DNA of 64,000 nt from Sandaracinus amylolyticus (GTDB lineage: Bacteria > Myxococcota_A > Polyangia > Polyangiales > Sandaracinaceae), in NCBI RefSeq assembly GCF_021631985.1, contig NZ_CP070225.1:558001-622000 (forward strand), written 5' to 3'. Shown piece after piece: positions 18,321 to 27,562 of this stretch (position 1 is its first letter; every line of letters starts with the position of its first letter). The position numbers and the translations under genes are program-made. Below the pieces are notes generated by a model, which made no database searches, was not told the origin of the DNA, and saw nothing but the letters and a program-made list of their open reading frames with translations.

Positions 18321-19795
18321 GGGAGCAGTCCCCTTTCTGCGGCGAGCTCGTCGAACGCTCGCTGCACACGCTCGTCGGACCACTGACGTCCGAGGCGGTA
18401 CTCCTGGATGCCGGCTTCGAGCTCGGCGGCGCTCGTCGCGCGCGGGCGGCGCGGATCCCCGGCGAAGAAGAACGCGTCGCGCGCGCGGCCGGGCGCGCCG
18501 TGGAAGCAGCGACCGATGCGCGCGAGCATGCGGGCGCGCTCGATGCCGGCGAGATCGCGCACGCCGATCACCGCGGCGAGCGCGTGCTCGAAGTTCGAGA
18601 GCTCGCGGAGGCGCGAGCTGATCGGATCGACGATCTCGAGGACGCGTGCGTACCGCGTGCGACCCACCGCCTCGGTCGCGGCCCTCGCGTACCAGCCGTA
18701 GTAGTTCTCGGCGACGTCGCCGACGCCGAGGTAGTGCCCGAGCGAGATCGCGCCCGGGTCGCCGCCGCCGAAGCGCTCGAGCACGCGCTGCACGTCGGGA
18801 CGCTCGCGCGCGACGGCGCGGGCGGTCGTCGTCATGCGCGCGCCGTCGCGCGAGGCGCGATCGAAGCCGGTGCCGTGGTCGCGCTCGTAGCGCCGGAGGA
18901 ACGCGTCGCGCACCTCGCGGCGTCGCAGCACGAGGGTGTCTGCGAGCTCGGCGAGCGCGTCCGCGGGCAGGCCCGAGGAGCTCGCGAAGCGGCGCCCGTG
19001 ACGCGCGATCAGTCCGCGACGATCCCCGCTCGCCGCGAGCGCCTGGGCATCGCGGACCTGCGCGGCGTCGAGGCCCGCGCGCGATGCGGCGTCGCTCGCT
19101 GCACGGCGCTCGACGATGATCTCGTACCACGCGCCGACGGCATCTCCGCGGCGCTGCATGAGGCCGATCTCGAGGCGACCGATGCCGAGCTCCGCGAGCT
19201 GTGCGTCGGTGAGGCGCGAGAGGTGGAACAGGTGATCGCGGATCGTGAGCTGTGCGACGCCGAACGACGCGCGGTGATCGACCCCCGCCGTGGTCCGCAG
19301 CGCGGAGAAGCGCGCGCCGCCGGTGCCGGACTCGGCGCGCCGGTTGGCGTCGACCGCGAGGTAGAACGCGTCGCGGTCCTCGCCGCCGAGTCGTGCGTCG
19401 GTGATCGCACCGAGCAGCCCCTCTTCGCGCGGCGCCTCGGGCACGGGGACGACGCCCGCGGTCGTGGTCTCGCGGCGCCCCGGCGTGTTGCCGACCGCGA
19501 CGTAGCGCTCGGCCTCGAGCTCCGCCGCGACGAGCGCATTGGGGATATCGCGCGGCGCGTCCCGCGCCTCGTCGTCGAGATCGGCGCGCGCGTCGAACTC
19601 ACCCTCCGGCTCGGCCGCGACCTCGGGCGTCGCCGCGTCCCACGCGGGGACCCAGGGCTCGACCAGCACGCCGAGGCCGGCGCCGAGCACGATCGCACCG
19701 AGCGACGCGCTGCCGATCACCACGATCATCGAGCTCATCCGCAACGTCACCGCTCGCCCGTCCTCGCGCGCTCGTCGTCGCGCCGAGGTGCTCAT
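18317..19795 (-). CDS. membrane-anchored lysozyme/SLT-like protein of T6SS cluster (putative)
   Basis: 492 aa from the ATG at 19795; a second in-frame ATG at codon 20 is possible. One N-terminal membrane helix (about 22-45, IVVIGSASLGAIVLGAGLGV) follows basic residues, so the bulk is predicted periplasmic. An acidic linker (about 60-100) leads to AVDANRRAESGTGGARFSAL and SFGVAQLTIRD. The Glu155...Ser-Phe-Gly...Gln182 arrangement resembles the catalytic Glu and G-x-Q strip of SLT/lysozyme-fold enzymes. The rest is helical with NYYGWYARA and GIQEYRLGRQWSDE. It sits directly before tssJ-tssK-tssL-tssM, with a 4-nt overlap. A wall-opening or wall-anchoring role for the trans-envelope complex is inferred; the family is not recognised with certainty. 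Confidence 0.55.
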   Translation of the reverse strand: MSTSARRRAREDGRAVTLRMSSMIVVIGSASLGAIVLGAGLGVLVEPWVPAWDAATPEVAAEPEGEFDARADLDDEARDAPRDIPNALVAAELEAERYVAVGNTPGRRETTTAGVVPVPEAPREEGLLGAITDARLGGEDRDAFYLAVDANRRAESGTGGARFSALRTTAGVDHRASFGVAQLTIRDHLFHLSRLTDAQLAELGIGRLEIGLMQRRGDAVGAWYEIIVERRAASDAASRAGLDAAQVRDAQALAASGDRRGLIARHGRRFASSSGLPADALAELADTLVLRRREVRDAFLRRYERDHGTGFDRASRDGARMTTTARAVARERPDVQRVLERFGGGDPGAISLGHYLGVGDVAENYYGWYARAATEAVGRTRYARVLEIVDPISSRLRELSNFEHALAAVIGVRDLAGIERARMLARIGRCFHGAPGRARDAFFFAGDPRRPRATSAAELEAGIQEYRLGRQWSDERVQRAFDELAAERGLLP

Positions 19796-19813
19796 CGAGC
19801 GACGGCCGCGGGT

Positions 19814-19820
19814 GTTGCGT
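19814..19820 (-). repeat. ACGCAAC junction element upstream of SLT-like gene
   Basis: On the minus strand TTTTTTCGACGTCC then GAGCACGCAAC lies 18 nt before the ATG. A T-run again precedes the element. Confidence 0.45.
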
Positions 19821-19836
19821 GCTCGAGGACGTCGAA

Positions 19837-19875
19837 AAAATCGGCTCGCCCGTCGGTCCCGACCGTCCGGGACCG
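19837..19875 (-). terminator. weak hairpin plus T-run (possible attenuator)
   Basis: Arms CGGTCCC (19854-19860) and GGGACCG (19869-19875) form a 7-bp stem with an 8-nt loop. A T6 run on the minus strand follows at 19842-19837, 11 nt beyond the stem. The gap makes this a poor intrinsic terminator. It could attenuate transcription inside the cluster. Confidence 0.3.
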
Positions 19876-19884
19876 GCAGGGCAC

Positions 19885-20799
19885 TCAGTGACGCGTCCGG
19901 CGATGTCGCGGCGCGGCCGGCTCCTCGCGAGGTGGGGGCGCGAGAGGACCGCGGTCGGCGCGGAGGCGCGCGCCGCTCGGCGTGAGGTGCCGGATGCCGT
20001 CGGCATCGTGGGTCGCGCGCGGAGGCGCGTCCGGATCCGCCGCGTCGAGCTCGCGCACCGTGAGGTGCTCGCGCAGCACGACCGAGCGCGCATCCTCGTC
20101 GAGGACTGCGGTACGCACGGTGCGGATCGTCCATCCATCGTCGGCGCGTTGCTCGTCACGCCGCCGAAGGACGATCCGCGCGGGGGCCTGGCATCCGACG
20201 TCGGGATCGTCGAGCGCAGCCGGGACGAGCGCGCCCCCGGAACGGACGAGCAGATCGGCGATGCGATCCCCCGCGAGCTCGCTCTCGATCGACACGACGA
20301 CTGCGTCCTCGGTGCGCAGGACCCGCGCCTCGGCGTGATCCGCCGAGCCCGCGTGGCGCCCGATCGCCTGCACCTCGAGGCCCAGCGTGGTGCGGCGCAC
20401 GAGCGCGAGCGGCCCCACGTGCAGCCCCTCGGACGTGGTGTGCGTCGCGACCCAGAGGACGTCGTCCTCTCCTTCGCGGTGCAGGCGCGCGACGATGCGG
20501 GGCGCGATCGGATGCAGCGTCCCGAGCGCGCGCGGCCGCGCCCCGGTGCACACCGGCTCCTGCGGAGGCGTGCGCGCGAGCAGCTCTTCGCACGACGAGG
20601 GCCTGCCCTCCTCGTCGTCGGTGAGCAGCGCGATCCAGTCGGCGTCGGTCGGCTCCGATGCCTCGGTCGACTCCCCGCCCGCGCTCGAGGAAGCGCGCCG
20701 CGTCTCGTGGCACACCGTGCTCGCGAGCGGACGCAGCGGCGCCTCGCACGCGGCGAGCGCGACGAGCGTGAGGATCGTGATCGCGAGACGCGGCCCCAT
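19885..20799 (-). CDS. unknown lipoprotein of T6SS cluster
   Basis: 304 aa. A lipoprotein signal ends in ALAAC (Cys18). The mature chain has an Asp/Glu-rich patch (ASEPTDADW, TDDEEGRPSSCEELL), then beta-rich segments (RIVARLHREGEDDVLWVATH, LALVRRTTLGLEVQAIG) and an Arg/Pro-rich tail ending PRHRRTRH. I recognise no family. The start is preceded by GAGGC and lies 8 nt after the FHA gene. Position between the FHA gene and the SLT-like/tssJ block suggests an outer-membrane accessory of this T6SS; no direct evidence shows this. Confidence 0.6.
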   Translation of the reverse strand: MGPRLAITILTLVALAACEAPLRPLASTVCHETRRASSSAGGESTEASEPTDADWIALLTDDEEGRPSSCEELLARTPPQEPVCTGARPRALGTLHPIAPRIVARLHREGEDDVLWVATHTTSEGLHVGPLALVRRTTLGLEVQAIGRHAGSADHAEARVLRTEDAVVVSIESELAGDRIADLLVRSGGALVPAALDDPDVGCQAPARIVLRRRDEQRADDGWTIRTVRTAVLDEDARSVVLREHLTVRELDAADPDAPPRATHDADGIRHLTPSGARLRADRGPLAPPPREEPAAPRHRRTRH

Positions 20800-20807
20800 C
20801 GCGTGCC

Positions 20808-22121
20808 TCAGCGGATGCGCGTGACGGGGATCGACTGCTGCTCGGGCACCGTCGTCGGCACCGGCGCGGGCGGGGGCGCCGCGTCGCGCTGCTGCGTGCG
20901 CCGGCCGGTGATCGCGAGGTACGCGCGGCTGAAGCGCGCGCCGAACACGTGGCGCGCGAAGCGATCCCCCTCCGCGAGATCGGCGTGCACGCGCGTGTAG
21001 AGATCCCAGAGCCCGGCGCCGCGCATCGGCAGCAGATCGAGCAGCCCGCCGCCCTTCGCGCGCGCGCTGACGGCATGCGGCGAGATCTCCTCGATGAGCG
21101 AGCGCACGCCTTCGCGCGTCGCGCTCACCATCGCGATCTGGTGCATCGCGAGATCGGCGAACACACGGGTGAGCGCCGCGACGCGCTCCTCTCCGTCGAC
21201 GCGGAAGTCGCAGAGATACGCGACGATCTCCTGGCCCGACTGCGGCACACCGTCGCCACTTCCGAGGCCGAGCTCGCGCGCGACGTGCTCCTTCGAGCGC
21301 ATCAGCTCGAAGAGCGACTGCGCGAACGTCTGGAGCAGCGCCGCGACGCGGGCGAGCACGCGCGCGTCGTCGACGTCCTCGCCGTGCGGCCCGGTGAGCG
21401 GCACACCCGCGAGCTTCTCGAGCCACTCGCGCGCCGTGATCTCCTTCACGCTCATGCTGTCGATGCCGTAGCGGGCCGCGATCTCGACGTACTCGGGGGA
21501 GCGTGAGAGCTCGGGGAACTCGCGCGCGAGCTGCGGGATGATCTTCTGCCGCGACGCGGAGGGCAGGCTCTCGATCTGGTCCTCGATGACCTCGAGGTAC
21601 GCGCGTCGCGCGGGCTCGACCGCCGCGAGCAGCGTGCGCAGGTACTGCAGCTGGCTCATCGCGCTGCTGGCGAGGGCCGTCTGCGCCTCGTTGCCGACGG
21701 CCTCGGTCGCGTGGTCCTCGCCGCTGATCCGCGTGATGTCGATCATCGAGATCGCGGTGCGGAGATCGTCGGGCATCGCGTCGCCCATCGCGACGCGGCG
21801 CGAGCGACGTTCCCCGTCCGTGGCGCGGCTCACCCGCAGGACCACGGGGCCGACCTCGACGCGCGTCTCTCCGTGCACCGGCACCGCGTGGTGCGCGGCG
21901 ACCCGCTGCATGTCGACGACGCTGCCGTTCGACGAGCCGACGTCGGTGAACCAGACGTGCTGCTCGTCGAACACGAGCTGCGCGTGCCACTGCGACACGC
22001 TCGGCTCGTCGAGGAGGAGATCGTTGAGCGCGTTGCGCCCGATGCGGATCGGCGACGTGCGGAAGAACGCCTCTTCGTCGACGCCGGTGCGTGGGTCGTG
22101 GATGGCGACGCGGAGCTCCAT
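20808..22121 (-). CDS. tagH: T6SS FHA-domain protein (Fha1/TagH type)
   Basis: 437 aa. The N-terminal FHA domain (about 1-100) is clear: FRTSPIRIGRNALNDLLLDE, VSQWHAQL and DVGSSNGSVV, with the phosphothreonine-binding Arg, Ser and Asn positions present. The C-terminal ~180 residues match the TagH/Fha C-terminus: FAQSLFELMRSKEH and GAGLWDLYTRVHADLAEGDR, FARAYLAITG-like end. FHA proteins read Thr phosphorylation by PpkA-type kinases to trigger T6SS assembly. A plausible kinase lies divergently at 28,642. It is 11 nt downstream of clpV. Confidence 0.88.
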   Translation of the reverse strand: MELRVAIHDPRTGVDEEAFFRTSPIRIGRNALNDLLLDEPSVSQWHAQLVFDEQHVWFTDVGSSNGSVVDMQRVAAHHAVPVHGETRVEVGPVVLRVSRATDGERRSRRVAMGDAMPDDLRTAISMIDITRISGEDHATEAVGNEAQTALASSAMSQLQYLRTLLAAVEPARRAYLEVIEDQIESLPSASRQKIIPQLAREFPELSRSPEYVEIAARYGIDSMSVKEITAREWLEKLAGVPLTGPHGEDVDDARVLARVAALLQTFAQSLFELMRSKEHVARELGLGSGDGVPQSGQEIVAYLCDFRVDGEERVAALTRVFADLAMHQIAMVSATREGVRSLIEEISPHAVSARAKGGGLLDLLPMRGAGLWDLYTRVHADLAEGDRFARHVFGARFSRAYLAITGRRTQQRDAAPPPAPVPTTVPEQQSIPVTRIR

Positions 22122-22132
22122 GACGTCGCTCC

Positions 22133-24775
22133 TCAGCGCGTTGCGATCGACACGTCGCCGGACTCGGCGATCGCGACGTCGACGTTTGTGAAACCCTTGC
22201 CGTCGCCGCGCGCGACGAGCAGCTCGGTGGCGAGCGGGACGAGGACGGCGCGCTCCAGCATCTGGCGCACGTAGCGGACGCCGCCTTCGATCTCCGTGCA
22301 GCGCGCGACGACACGATCGCGCACCGCGTCGGCGAACGAGACGTGCACGTCGTGGGCAGCGCGGACGCGGGTCGCGACGCGGCCGAGCTCGATGTCGACG
22401 ATGCGCCCCATCGTGCTCTCACCGATCGGCGCGTAGGGCACGACCGTCATGCGGTTGAGCAGCGCGGGCTTGAAGTGGCGCGCGAGCGCGGGCCGGATCG
22501 CTTCGGTGACCTCTTCGATCGACTTGCCCTGCGAGCAGAGCTCGACGACGCGATCCGACGCGAGATTGCTCGTGAGCAGGATGCACGTGTTCCGGAAGTC
22601 GATCTGGCGCCCCTCGGCATCGCTCAGCACGCCCTTGTCGAACACCTGGTAGAAGGTGTTCATCACCTCGAGCGCGGCCTTCTCGCACTCGTCGAGGAGC
22701 ACGACCGAGTAAGGCCGCTGGCGCACTGCCTCGCTGAGCTCGCCGCCCTCGCCGTACCCGACGTAGCTCGGCGGCGATCCGATCAGGCGCGTCGCGGTGT
22801 GCGGCTCCTGGTACTCGCTGAGGTTGATCGTCGTCAGGAAGCGCGAGCCACCGAAGAGCAGATCGGCGATCGCGTACGCGGTCTCGGTCTTGCCGACGCC
22901 GCTCGGACCGACGAGGAGGAACACGCCCATCGGCGCGTCGGGATTGCGCAAGCCGGCCTGCGCGACGCGCAGCGACTCGGCGACCCGATCGAGCGCCGCG
23001 TCCTGACCGAGCACGCGCCCGCGGAGACGCTCGCCGAGCGAGAGCACGGCCTGGCTCGTCGCGCTCTGCATCGCGCCCACCGGCACCCCGGTCCAGAGCT
23101 CCACGGTGCGCGCGACAGCCGCGGCGTCCACGTCGATCGCGACGAGGGGCTCGGTCGCGCAGAGCGCGCGGAGCGCATCGAGCGCCTGCTTCGCGTCGGC
23201 CTCCAGCGCGTCGAGCGCGCCGTCGCCCTCCTCCATCTTGCGCGCTGCTTCGTGCATCGCGCGTCGCGCGCCGAGCGCGCGCTCGAGCGCCTCGCGCTGC
23301 GCGGCCCAGCGGACCATCAGCTCCGAGCGCGCGCCATCGAGCTCCGAGATGCGACGCTGCAGCTGGATGAGCTCGGTCGCGCGCTGCGCGTCGTGATGAT
23401 CGACCAGGTCCCGCGCGATCGCTTCCTTGCGGCGCGTGGTGGACGCGATGTCCGCGTCGAGCGCGACGATCTTCTCGGGGCGCGCGCTGCGCTCCACGCG
23501 AACTCGTGCCGCGGTGGTGTCGAGGAGATCGACCGACTTGTCGGGGAGCTGACGGCCTGTGATGTAGCGATGTCCGAGCCGCACCGCGGCCTCGACCGCC
23601 TCGTCGCGGATGATGACGTCGTGCGCGTCCTCGTAGATCGTGCGCAGCCCGCGCAGCATGCCGATCGCGACGTCCTCGCTCGGCTCTTCGACCTTGATCG
23701 GCTGGAAGCGACGCTCGAGCGCGGCGTCCTTCTCGAAGTACTGCTTGTACTCGGCCCAGGTCGTCGCCGCGATCGTGCGCAGCTCGCCGCGCGCGAGAGC
23801 CGGCTTGAGGAGGTTCGCGGCGTCGGCCCCGCCCTTCTGGTTGCCCGCGCCGATCAGCGTGTGCGCCTCGTCGATGAAGAGCACGATCGGCGTCGTCGAG
23901 GTCTGCACCTCCTGGATGACGCTCTTGAGGCGCGCTTCGAACTCGCCCTTCACGCTCGCGCCGGCCTCGAGCGACCCCAGATCGAGCCCCCGCAGGTCGA
24001 CGCCGCGCAGCGACTCCGGCACGTCGCCCGCGACGATCGCGCGCGCGAGCCCTTCGACGAGCGCGGTCTTTCCGACGCCAGGCTCGCCCACGAGGATCGG
24101 GTTGTTCTTGCGGCGACGGCAGAGCACGTCGATGACCTGACGGATCTCGCGCTCGCGACCGAACACCGGGTCGATGCGACCCGCGCGCGCCGCGTCGGTG
24201 AAGCTGTTCGTGAAGCGCGAGAGCGCGCTGCCCGGGCCCGGTGCGCCCTCGACCCGCGCGTCGCCCGTCGCCCGCTCGGTGGTGCGGGCCGGCACCGCCT
24301 CGGTCGACTCCGGCGTGATGCTGAGCGCGTCGGCGGCGCAGGCGCGCAGTGCATCGGCCGAGATGCTGCTCAGCGTCACCACGGTCTCGGAGAGATAGCG
24401 TCCACCGCCCAGCACGATCTGCGCGAGCAGCGCGCCCGAGCGCAGCGCGGTCTCGCCCCACTCGAGCGACGCGAGCACCCACGCGTCCTCGAGCCAGCGC
24501 ACCAGCGAGTCCGAGATGCGCGGCTTCGACGCGCTGCCCGCGCGGAAGGTGCGCAGCGACTGCTCGAGCTCGCTGCGCAGCTTGCGCGGATCGCGATCGA
24601 GCGCGCGCAGGAGCACCTCGGTGTCGCCGCCGGGCTCGGCGCTCATCGCGAGGAGCACGTGCTCCGGCGTGATCTCCGGATGCTGCGCCTCGACCGCCTT
24701 GCCCACGGCCTGCTCGAGATATCGCTTCGCGGTCGGCGTCAGGCGCGCGACGACCTTCTGGGGGTGCACTCGCAT
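22133..24775 (-). CDS. clpV: T6SS AAA+ ATPase TssH (ClpV)
   Basis: 880 aa, usual length. Double Clp-N repeats at about 1-150 (sheath-binding part), first AAA domain with Walker A GEPGVGKT (about 230-237) and Walker B VLFIDEAHTLIGAG, and a coiled middle domain (about 430-530). The second AAA domain has GPSGVGKTETA and VVLLDECEKA. The C-terminus has a D2-small domain. ClpV disassembles contracted TssB/TssC sheath with ATP. The ATG at 24775 has GAGGAGAC upstream, and an ACGCAAC element lies in the 60-nt gap after tssG. Confidence 0.97.
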   Translation of the reverse strand: MRVHPQKVVARLTPTAKRYLEQAVGKAVEAQHPEITPEHVLLAMSAEPGGDTEVLLRALDRDPRKLRSELEQSLRTFRAGSASKPRISDSLVRWLEDAWVLASLEWGETALRSGALLAQIVLGGGRYLSETVVTLSSISADALRACAADALSITPESTEAVPARTTERATGDARVEGAPGPGSALSRFTNSFTDAARAGRIDPVFGREREIRQVIDVLCRRRKNNPILVGEPGVGKTALVEGLARAIVAGDVPESLRGVDLRGLDLGSLEAGASVKGEFEARLKSVIQEVQTSTTPIVLFIDEAHTLIGAGNQKGGADAANLLKPALARGELRTIAATTWAEYKQYFEKDAALERRFQPIKVEEPSEDVAIGMLRGLRTIYEDAHDVIIRDEAVEAAVRLGHRYITGRQLPDKSVDLLDTTAARVRVERSARPEKIVALDADIASTTRRKEAIARDLVDHHDAQRATELIQLQRRISELDGARSELMVRWAAQREALERALGARRAMHEAARKMEEGDGALDALEADAKQALDALRALCATEPLVAIDVDAAAVARTVELWTGVPVGAMQSATSQAVLSLGERLRGRVLGQDAALDRVAESLRVAQAGLRNPDAPMGVFLLVGPSGVGKTETAYAIADLLFGGSRFLTTINLSEYQEPHTATRLIGSPPSYVGYGEGGELSEAVRQRPYSVVLLDECEKAALEVMNTFYQVFDKGVLSDAEGRQIDFRNTCILLTSNLASDRVVELCSQGKSIEEVTEAIRPALARHFKPALLNRMTVVPYAPIGESTMGRIVDIELGRVATRVRAAHDVHVSFADAVRDRVVARCTEIEGGVRYVRQMLERAVLVPLATELLVARGDGKGFTNVDVAIAESGDVSIATR

Positions 24776-24822
24776 GGTCGTTCTGTCTCCTCGAGCCGCG
24801 TCATCGGTCGCGCGGCGATCAC

Positions 24823-24829
24823 GTTGCGT
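24823..24829 (-). repeat. ACGCAAC junction element tssG/clpV
   Basis: On the minus strand TGATTTCGGACGCAACGTG begins with the tssG stop; the element lies about 48 nt before the clpV start. Confidence 0.45.
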
Positions 24830-24835
24830 CCGAAA

Positions 24836-25825
24836 TCAGGCGGCGACGCGGACGGTCCGCGACGTGCGCGCGCTCGCGAGCCAGGTGCGGCGCCCGAGCC
24901 CGGTCGTGTGCGAGAGCGGGAACCCGCTGGCCTGCGCGTCGACGTGCAGCTCGAGCTCGAGCTCGATGCCTGCGGGATCGAAGAGGCGGAACGTCTCGCG
25001 GACGAGCGCGTGGAGATCCCCGCCGGGCAGACATCGCGGGTGGGTCGTCGCGTCGAGCCCGCGGATCACCACGACGCAGCGACCGCCGGGATCGGCCGCC
25101 TTCGCGCCGAGCACGGTCTCGCGGCCGAGCGCGTGCGCCGAGCGGCCGAGGCGCATGCGGCTGCGCTCCGCGATCGGAACGCGATCACCCGCGAGCTCGC
25201 GGATCTCGATCACCAGCCGCGCGGTGGGCACGCGTCGGCGCACGAGGATCTGCAGCGCGCGCTGGAACCCGAGCGCGCTGCGCCGGCTCGTCGCGAGCAG
25301 CGGGAGGATCGCGATGCGCTCGGGCATGCTGAGCGCGCTCGCGTCGGCGCCGGCGGCGGACACCAGACGATGGCTCCAGAAGTCCGAGCCGTCGTCGCGA
25401 AGCACCGCGCTCGGTCGCAGGCGCTGCACGCTGCGATAGAGCAGCGAGAGCGCGCGGTGGTGGAACACGTCGAGCAGATCGCGGCGCACCGCGCGATCGG
25501 GGTCCTCGCCCGCGATCTCCTCGAGCATGAACAGCGGGAGCGGGCCGATGGTGCCCGCCGCGCCGAGGAACGTGGTCTCGACGCGCGCCTTGGCGCCATC
25601 GAGCTCGACGCGCGCGACGTCGCTCGCCGCGAACGTGAGCGCCGGGCTGTGCCCGAGCCGCACCCGCTCGTCCGCGGGGCGCGCTTCGGTGCCGAGCGCA
25701 GCGCTGCCCAAGCGTCGCTCGAGCGCCGCGACCAGCGCGAAGAAGGACGCGCGACGACCCGAGGTCGCGAGCGCGCCTCGGAGCGCGCTCAGAGGATCGA
25801 CTGCGTGCCCGTCCGCGGCGTCCAC
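24836..25825 (-). CDS. tssG: T6SS baseplate protein TssG
   Basis: 329 aa from a GTG at 25825 preceded by AAGGAG at 5 nt. This start overlaps tssF by 37 nt. TssG forms the baseplate wedge with TssE and TssF. Family features: SFFALVAALERRLGS, ERVRLGHSPALTFAASDV, GAAGTIGPLPLFMLEEIAGE, FLDVFHHRALSLLYR-like LLDVFHHRALSLLYRSVQR, and RSRMRLGRSAHALGRETVLG. A longer open frame extends through tssF on another frame and is not the gene. Confidence 0.92.
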   Translation of the reverse strand: MDAADGHAVDPLSALRGALATSGRRASFFALVAALERRLGSAALGTEARPADERVRLGHSPALTFAASDVARVELDGAKARVETTFLGAAGTIGPLPLFMLEEIAGEDPDRAVRRDLLDVFHHRALSLLYRSVQRLRPSAVLRDDGSDFWSHRLVSAAGADASALSMPERIAILPLLATSRRSALGFQRALQILVRRRVPTARLVIEIRELAGDRVPIAERSRMRLGRSAHALGRETVLGAKAADPGGRCVVVIRGLDATTHPRCLPGGDLHALVRETFRLFDPAGIELELELHVDAQASGFPLSHTTGLGRRTWLASARTSRTVRVAA

Positions 25826-27537
25826 GTGAGCTCCTTCATCGACGCATGGAGACCGACCGAGAGCGCGCAGAACGCGTTGATCGGGACCTCGGCAGAGAGC
25901 AGGCGATCGAGCGCGCACCCGAAGAGGAACGCGTCGCCGGGGCCCGAGAAGCGCGACTCCTCGAGCTCGATGCGGGTCTCGACGCCCCGCACCACCGCGC
26001 CGCGATGCGCGCGCGTCGCGGCGTGCGCGCGCACCTCGCGGATTCCCTCGAGCCGCAGCGAATTCGCGCGCTCGACGTGCACGTCGACGAGCTCGGGCAC
26101 GTTGAACGACGAGAGCAGGCTGCGCAGCGCGTCGGGGCTCGCGAGCGATCGATGCGTGCTCGCGAGATAGCCGAGCAGGCGCCACTGCAGCTCGGTTCCC
26201 AGCGCCGCGGGAATCGGCTTCGAGACGCGGCTCACGTTGCGCGCGGTCGCGAGCGTCGGTGAGGCGGGCAGCGGTGCGCCGACGTCCCCAGCGCGCAGCT
26301 CGGACGCGAGCAAGCGGCTGGTGCACGTCATCTCGACCGACACCGTCTCGTCGACGAGGCCGTCGTCGGGCGCGCCGTCGTCGCCGAGCAGCAGATACGT
26401 ATCGAGCCCGCCGTCGAGCGGAGAGCGCCGACGGCGCAGCGTGAAGAACGCGTCGTGGGCCCCGCCGCGCCCGTGATCGAAGAGCGAGAGCGCGCCGTAG
26501 TGGATCTCCCCGCCGCGGCGCATGCGCCGGCCGATCACACGATCGACGGTGTGCACCTCGGCTTGGTGCGGCGCGAGGCCCGCGGCGCGCAGGTGCAGCT
26601 CTTCGCGCAGTGGCGCGCGGCGGATCGGCTCGGCCGACGTGGTGAAGAGGTTGATCGCAGGAACGCAGTGCAGTCGCAGCGCGTCGGTCGGCAGACGCTC
26701 CGGCAGCGCGGGCGGCTTGCGGAATCGGAACGAGAGCTCGAGCGTCTCGCGCGCTCGCGCCGCGGGCACGCGCTCGAGGCCGTGCACGTCGACGAAGAAG
26801 AACTTCTCGGGGAACGTGAAGTACTCGGCGGCGAGCCGGGGGCCGACCGGCGCGGTCTCGGGCCAGGGCCAGAGATCCCCGATCGTCCCGTCGAGCGCCG
26901 GCAGTCGCGCCGCCGATGCGCCGAGATGGATCTCGTCGCCGGGCGCGAGACGCACCGAGACCTGGTCGAGATGCCGCGCGATCCACAGCAGCAGCGTCGT
27001 GGCGAGCGCGTGCGTGCCGTGGAGGAAGAGGCGCAGCGGGGCAGGGCCGAGCACCGAGTCGCGCGCGGCCTCGGGCACCCGGATGCGAGCGACGATCTCG
27101 GGCGCGTCGGCGCGCATCTCGTCGAGCCGACAGACTTCGATCCGCGCCGGCGTGAGCGCGACGTCGGCGCGCGTCTGGAACGGGCACGCGGCGCCCTGCA
27201 CCGCGCGCGATCCGTAGATCGCTCCGGCCTTGATCTCGTGGCGCGCGCGGAGCGCGCCGGCGCGCGGCTCGAGCTCGAGGATCGTCGCCGCAGGAATGCC
27301 GCGCAGCGTGTGCGGCGCGATCAGCTCCGCCAGCGGCTCGGCGAGCTCGGGCACCGCGGCCTCGGTGCGCTCGCGGATGCGCGCGGCGAGGAACGCGAAG
27401 CCCTCGAGCAATCGCTCGACGTCGGGATCGGTGCCGCGCTCGGTGAGCGCTTCGGCGAGCCCGGGGTGACGAAGCCCGAACTCGCGACCCATGTCGCGCA
27501 GATAGGCGAGCTCGCTCTGGTAATAACGAGAGAACAC
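25789..27537 (-). CDS. tssF: T6SS baseplate protein TssF
   Basis: 582 aa from a GTG at 27537 with AAGGA about 9 nt upstream. The N-terminus is the classic TssF start: FSRYYQSELAYLRDMGREF, then RHPGLAEALTERGTDPDVER and LLEGFAFLAARIRE. Later signatures include YFTFPEKFFFVDVHGL, LHCVPAINLFTTSAEPI, RNVSRVSKPIPAALGTELQW and FLFGCALDRLLSAEVPINAF. It is the large baseplate wedge subunit. It follows tssE by 25 nt and overlaps tssG. Confidence 0.96.
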   Translation of the reverse strand: MFSRYYQSELAYLRDMGREFGLRHPGLAEALTERGTDPDVERLLEGFAFLAARIRERTEAAVPELAEPLAELIAPHTLRGIPAATILELEPRAGALRARHEIKAGAIYGSRAVQGAACPFQTRADVALTPARIEVCRLDEMRADAPEIVARIRVPEAARDSVLGPAPLRLFLHGTHALATTLLLWIARHLDQVSVRLAPGDEIHLGASAARLPALDGTIGDLWPWPETAPVGPRLAAEYFTFPEKFFFVDVHGLERVPAARARETLELSFRFRKPPALPERLPTDALRLHCVPAINLFTTSAEPIRRAPLREELHLRAAGLAPHQAEVHTVDRVIGRRMRRGGEIHYGALSLFDHGRGGAHDAFFTLRRRRSPLDGGLDTYLLLGDDGAPDDGLVDETVSVEMTCTSRLLASELRAGDVGAPLPASPTLATARNVSRVSKPIPAALGTELQWRLLGYLASTHRSLASPDALRSLLSSFNVPELVDVHVERANSLRLEGIREVRAHAATRAHRGAVVRGVETRIELEESRFSGPGDAFLFGCALDRLLSAEVPINAFCALSVGLHASMKELTWTPRTGTQSIL

Positions 27538-27562
27538 GACTCGAGTCCTTTCTGCGAGCGGG

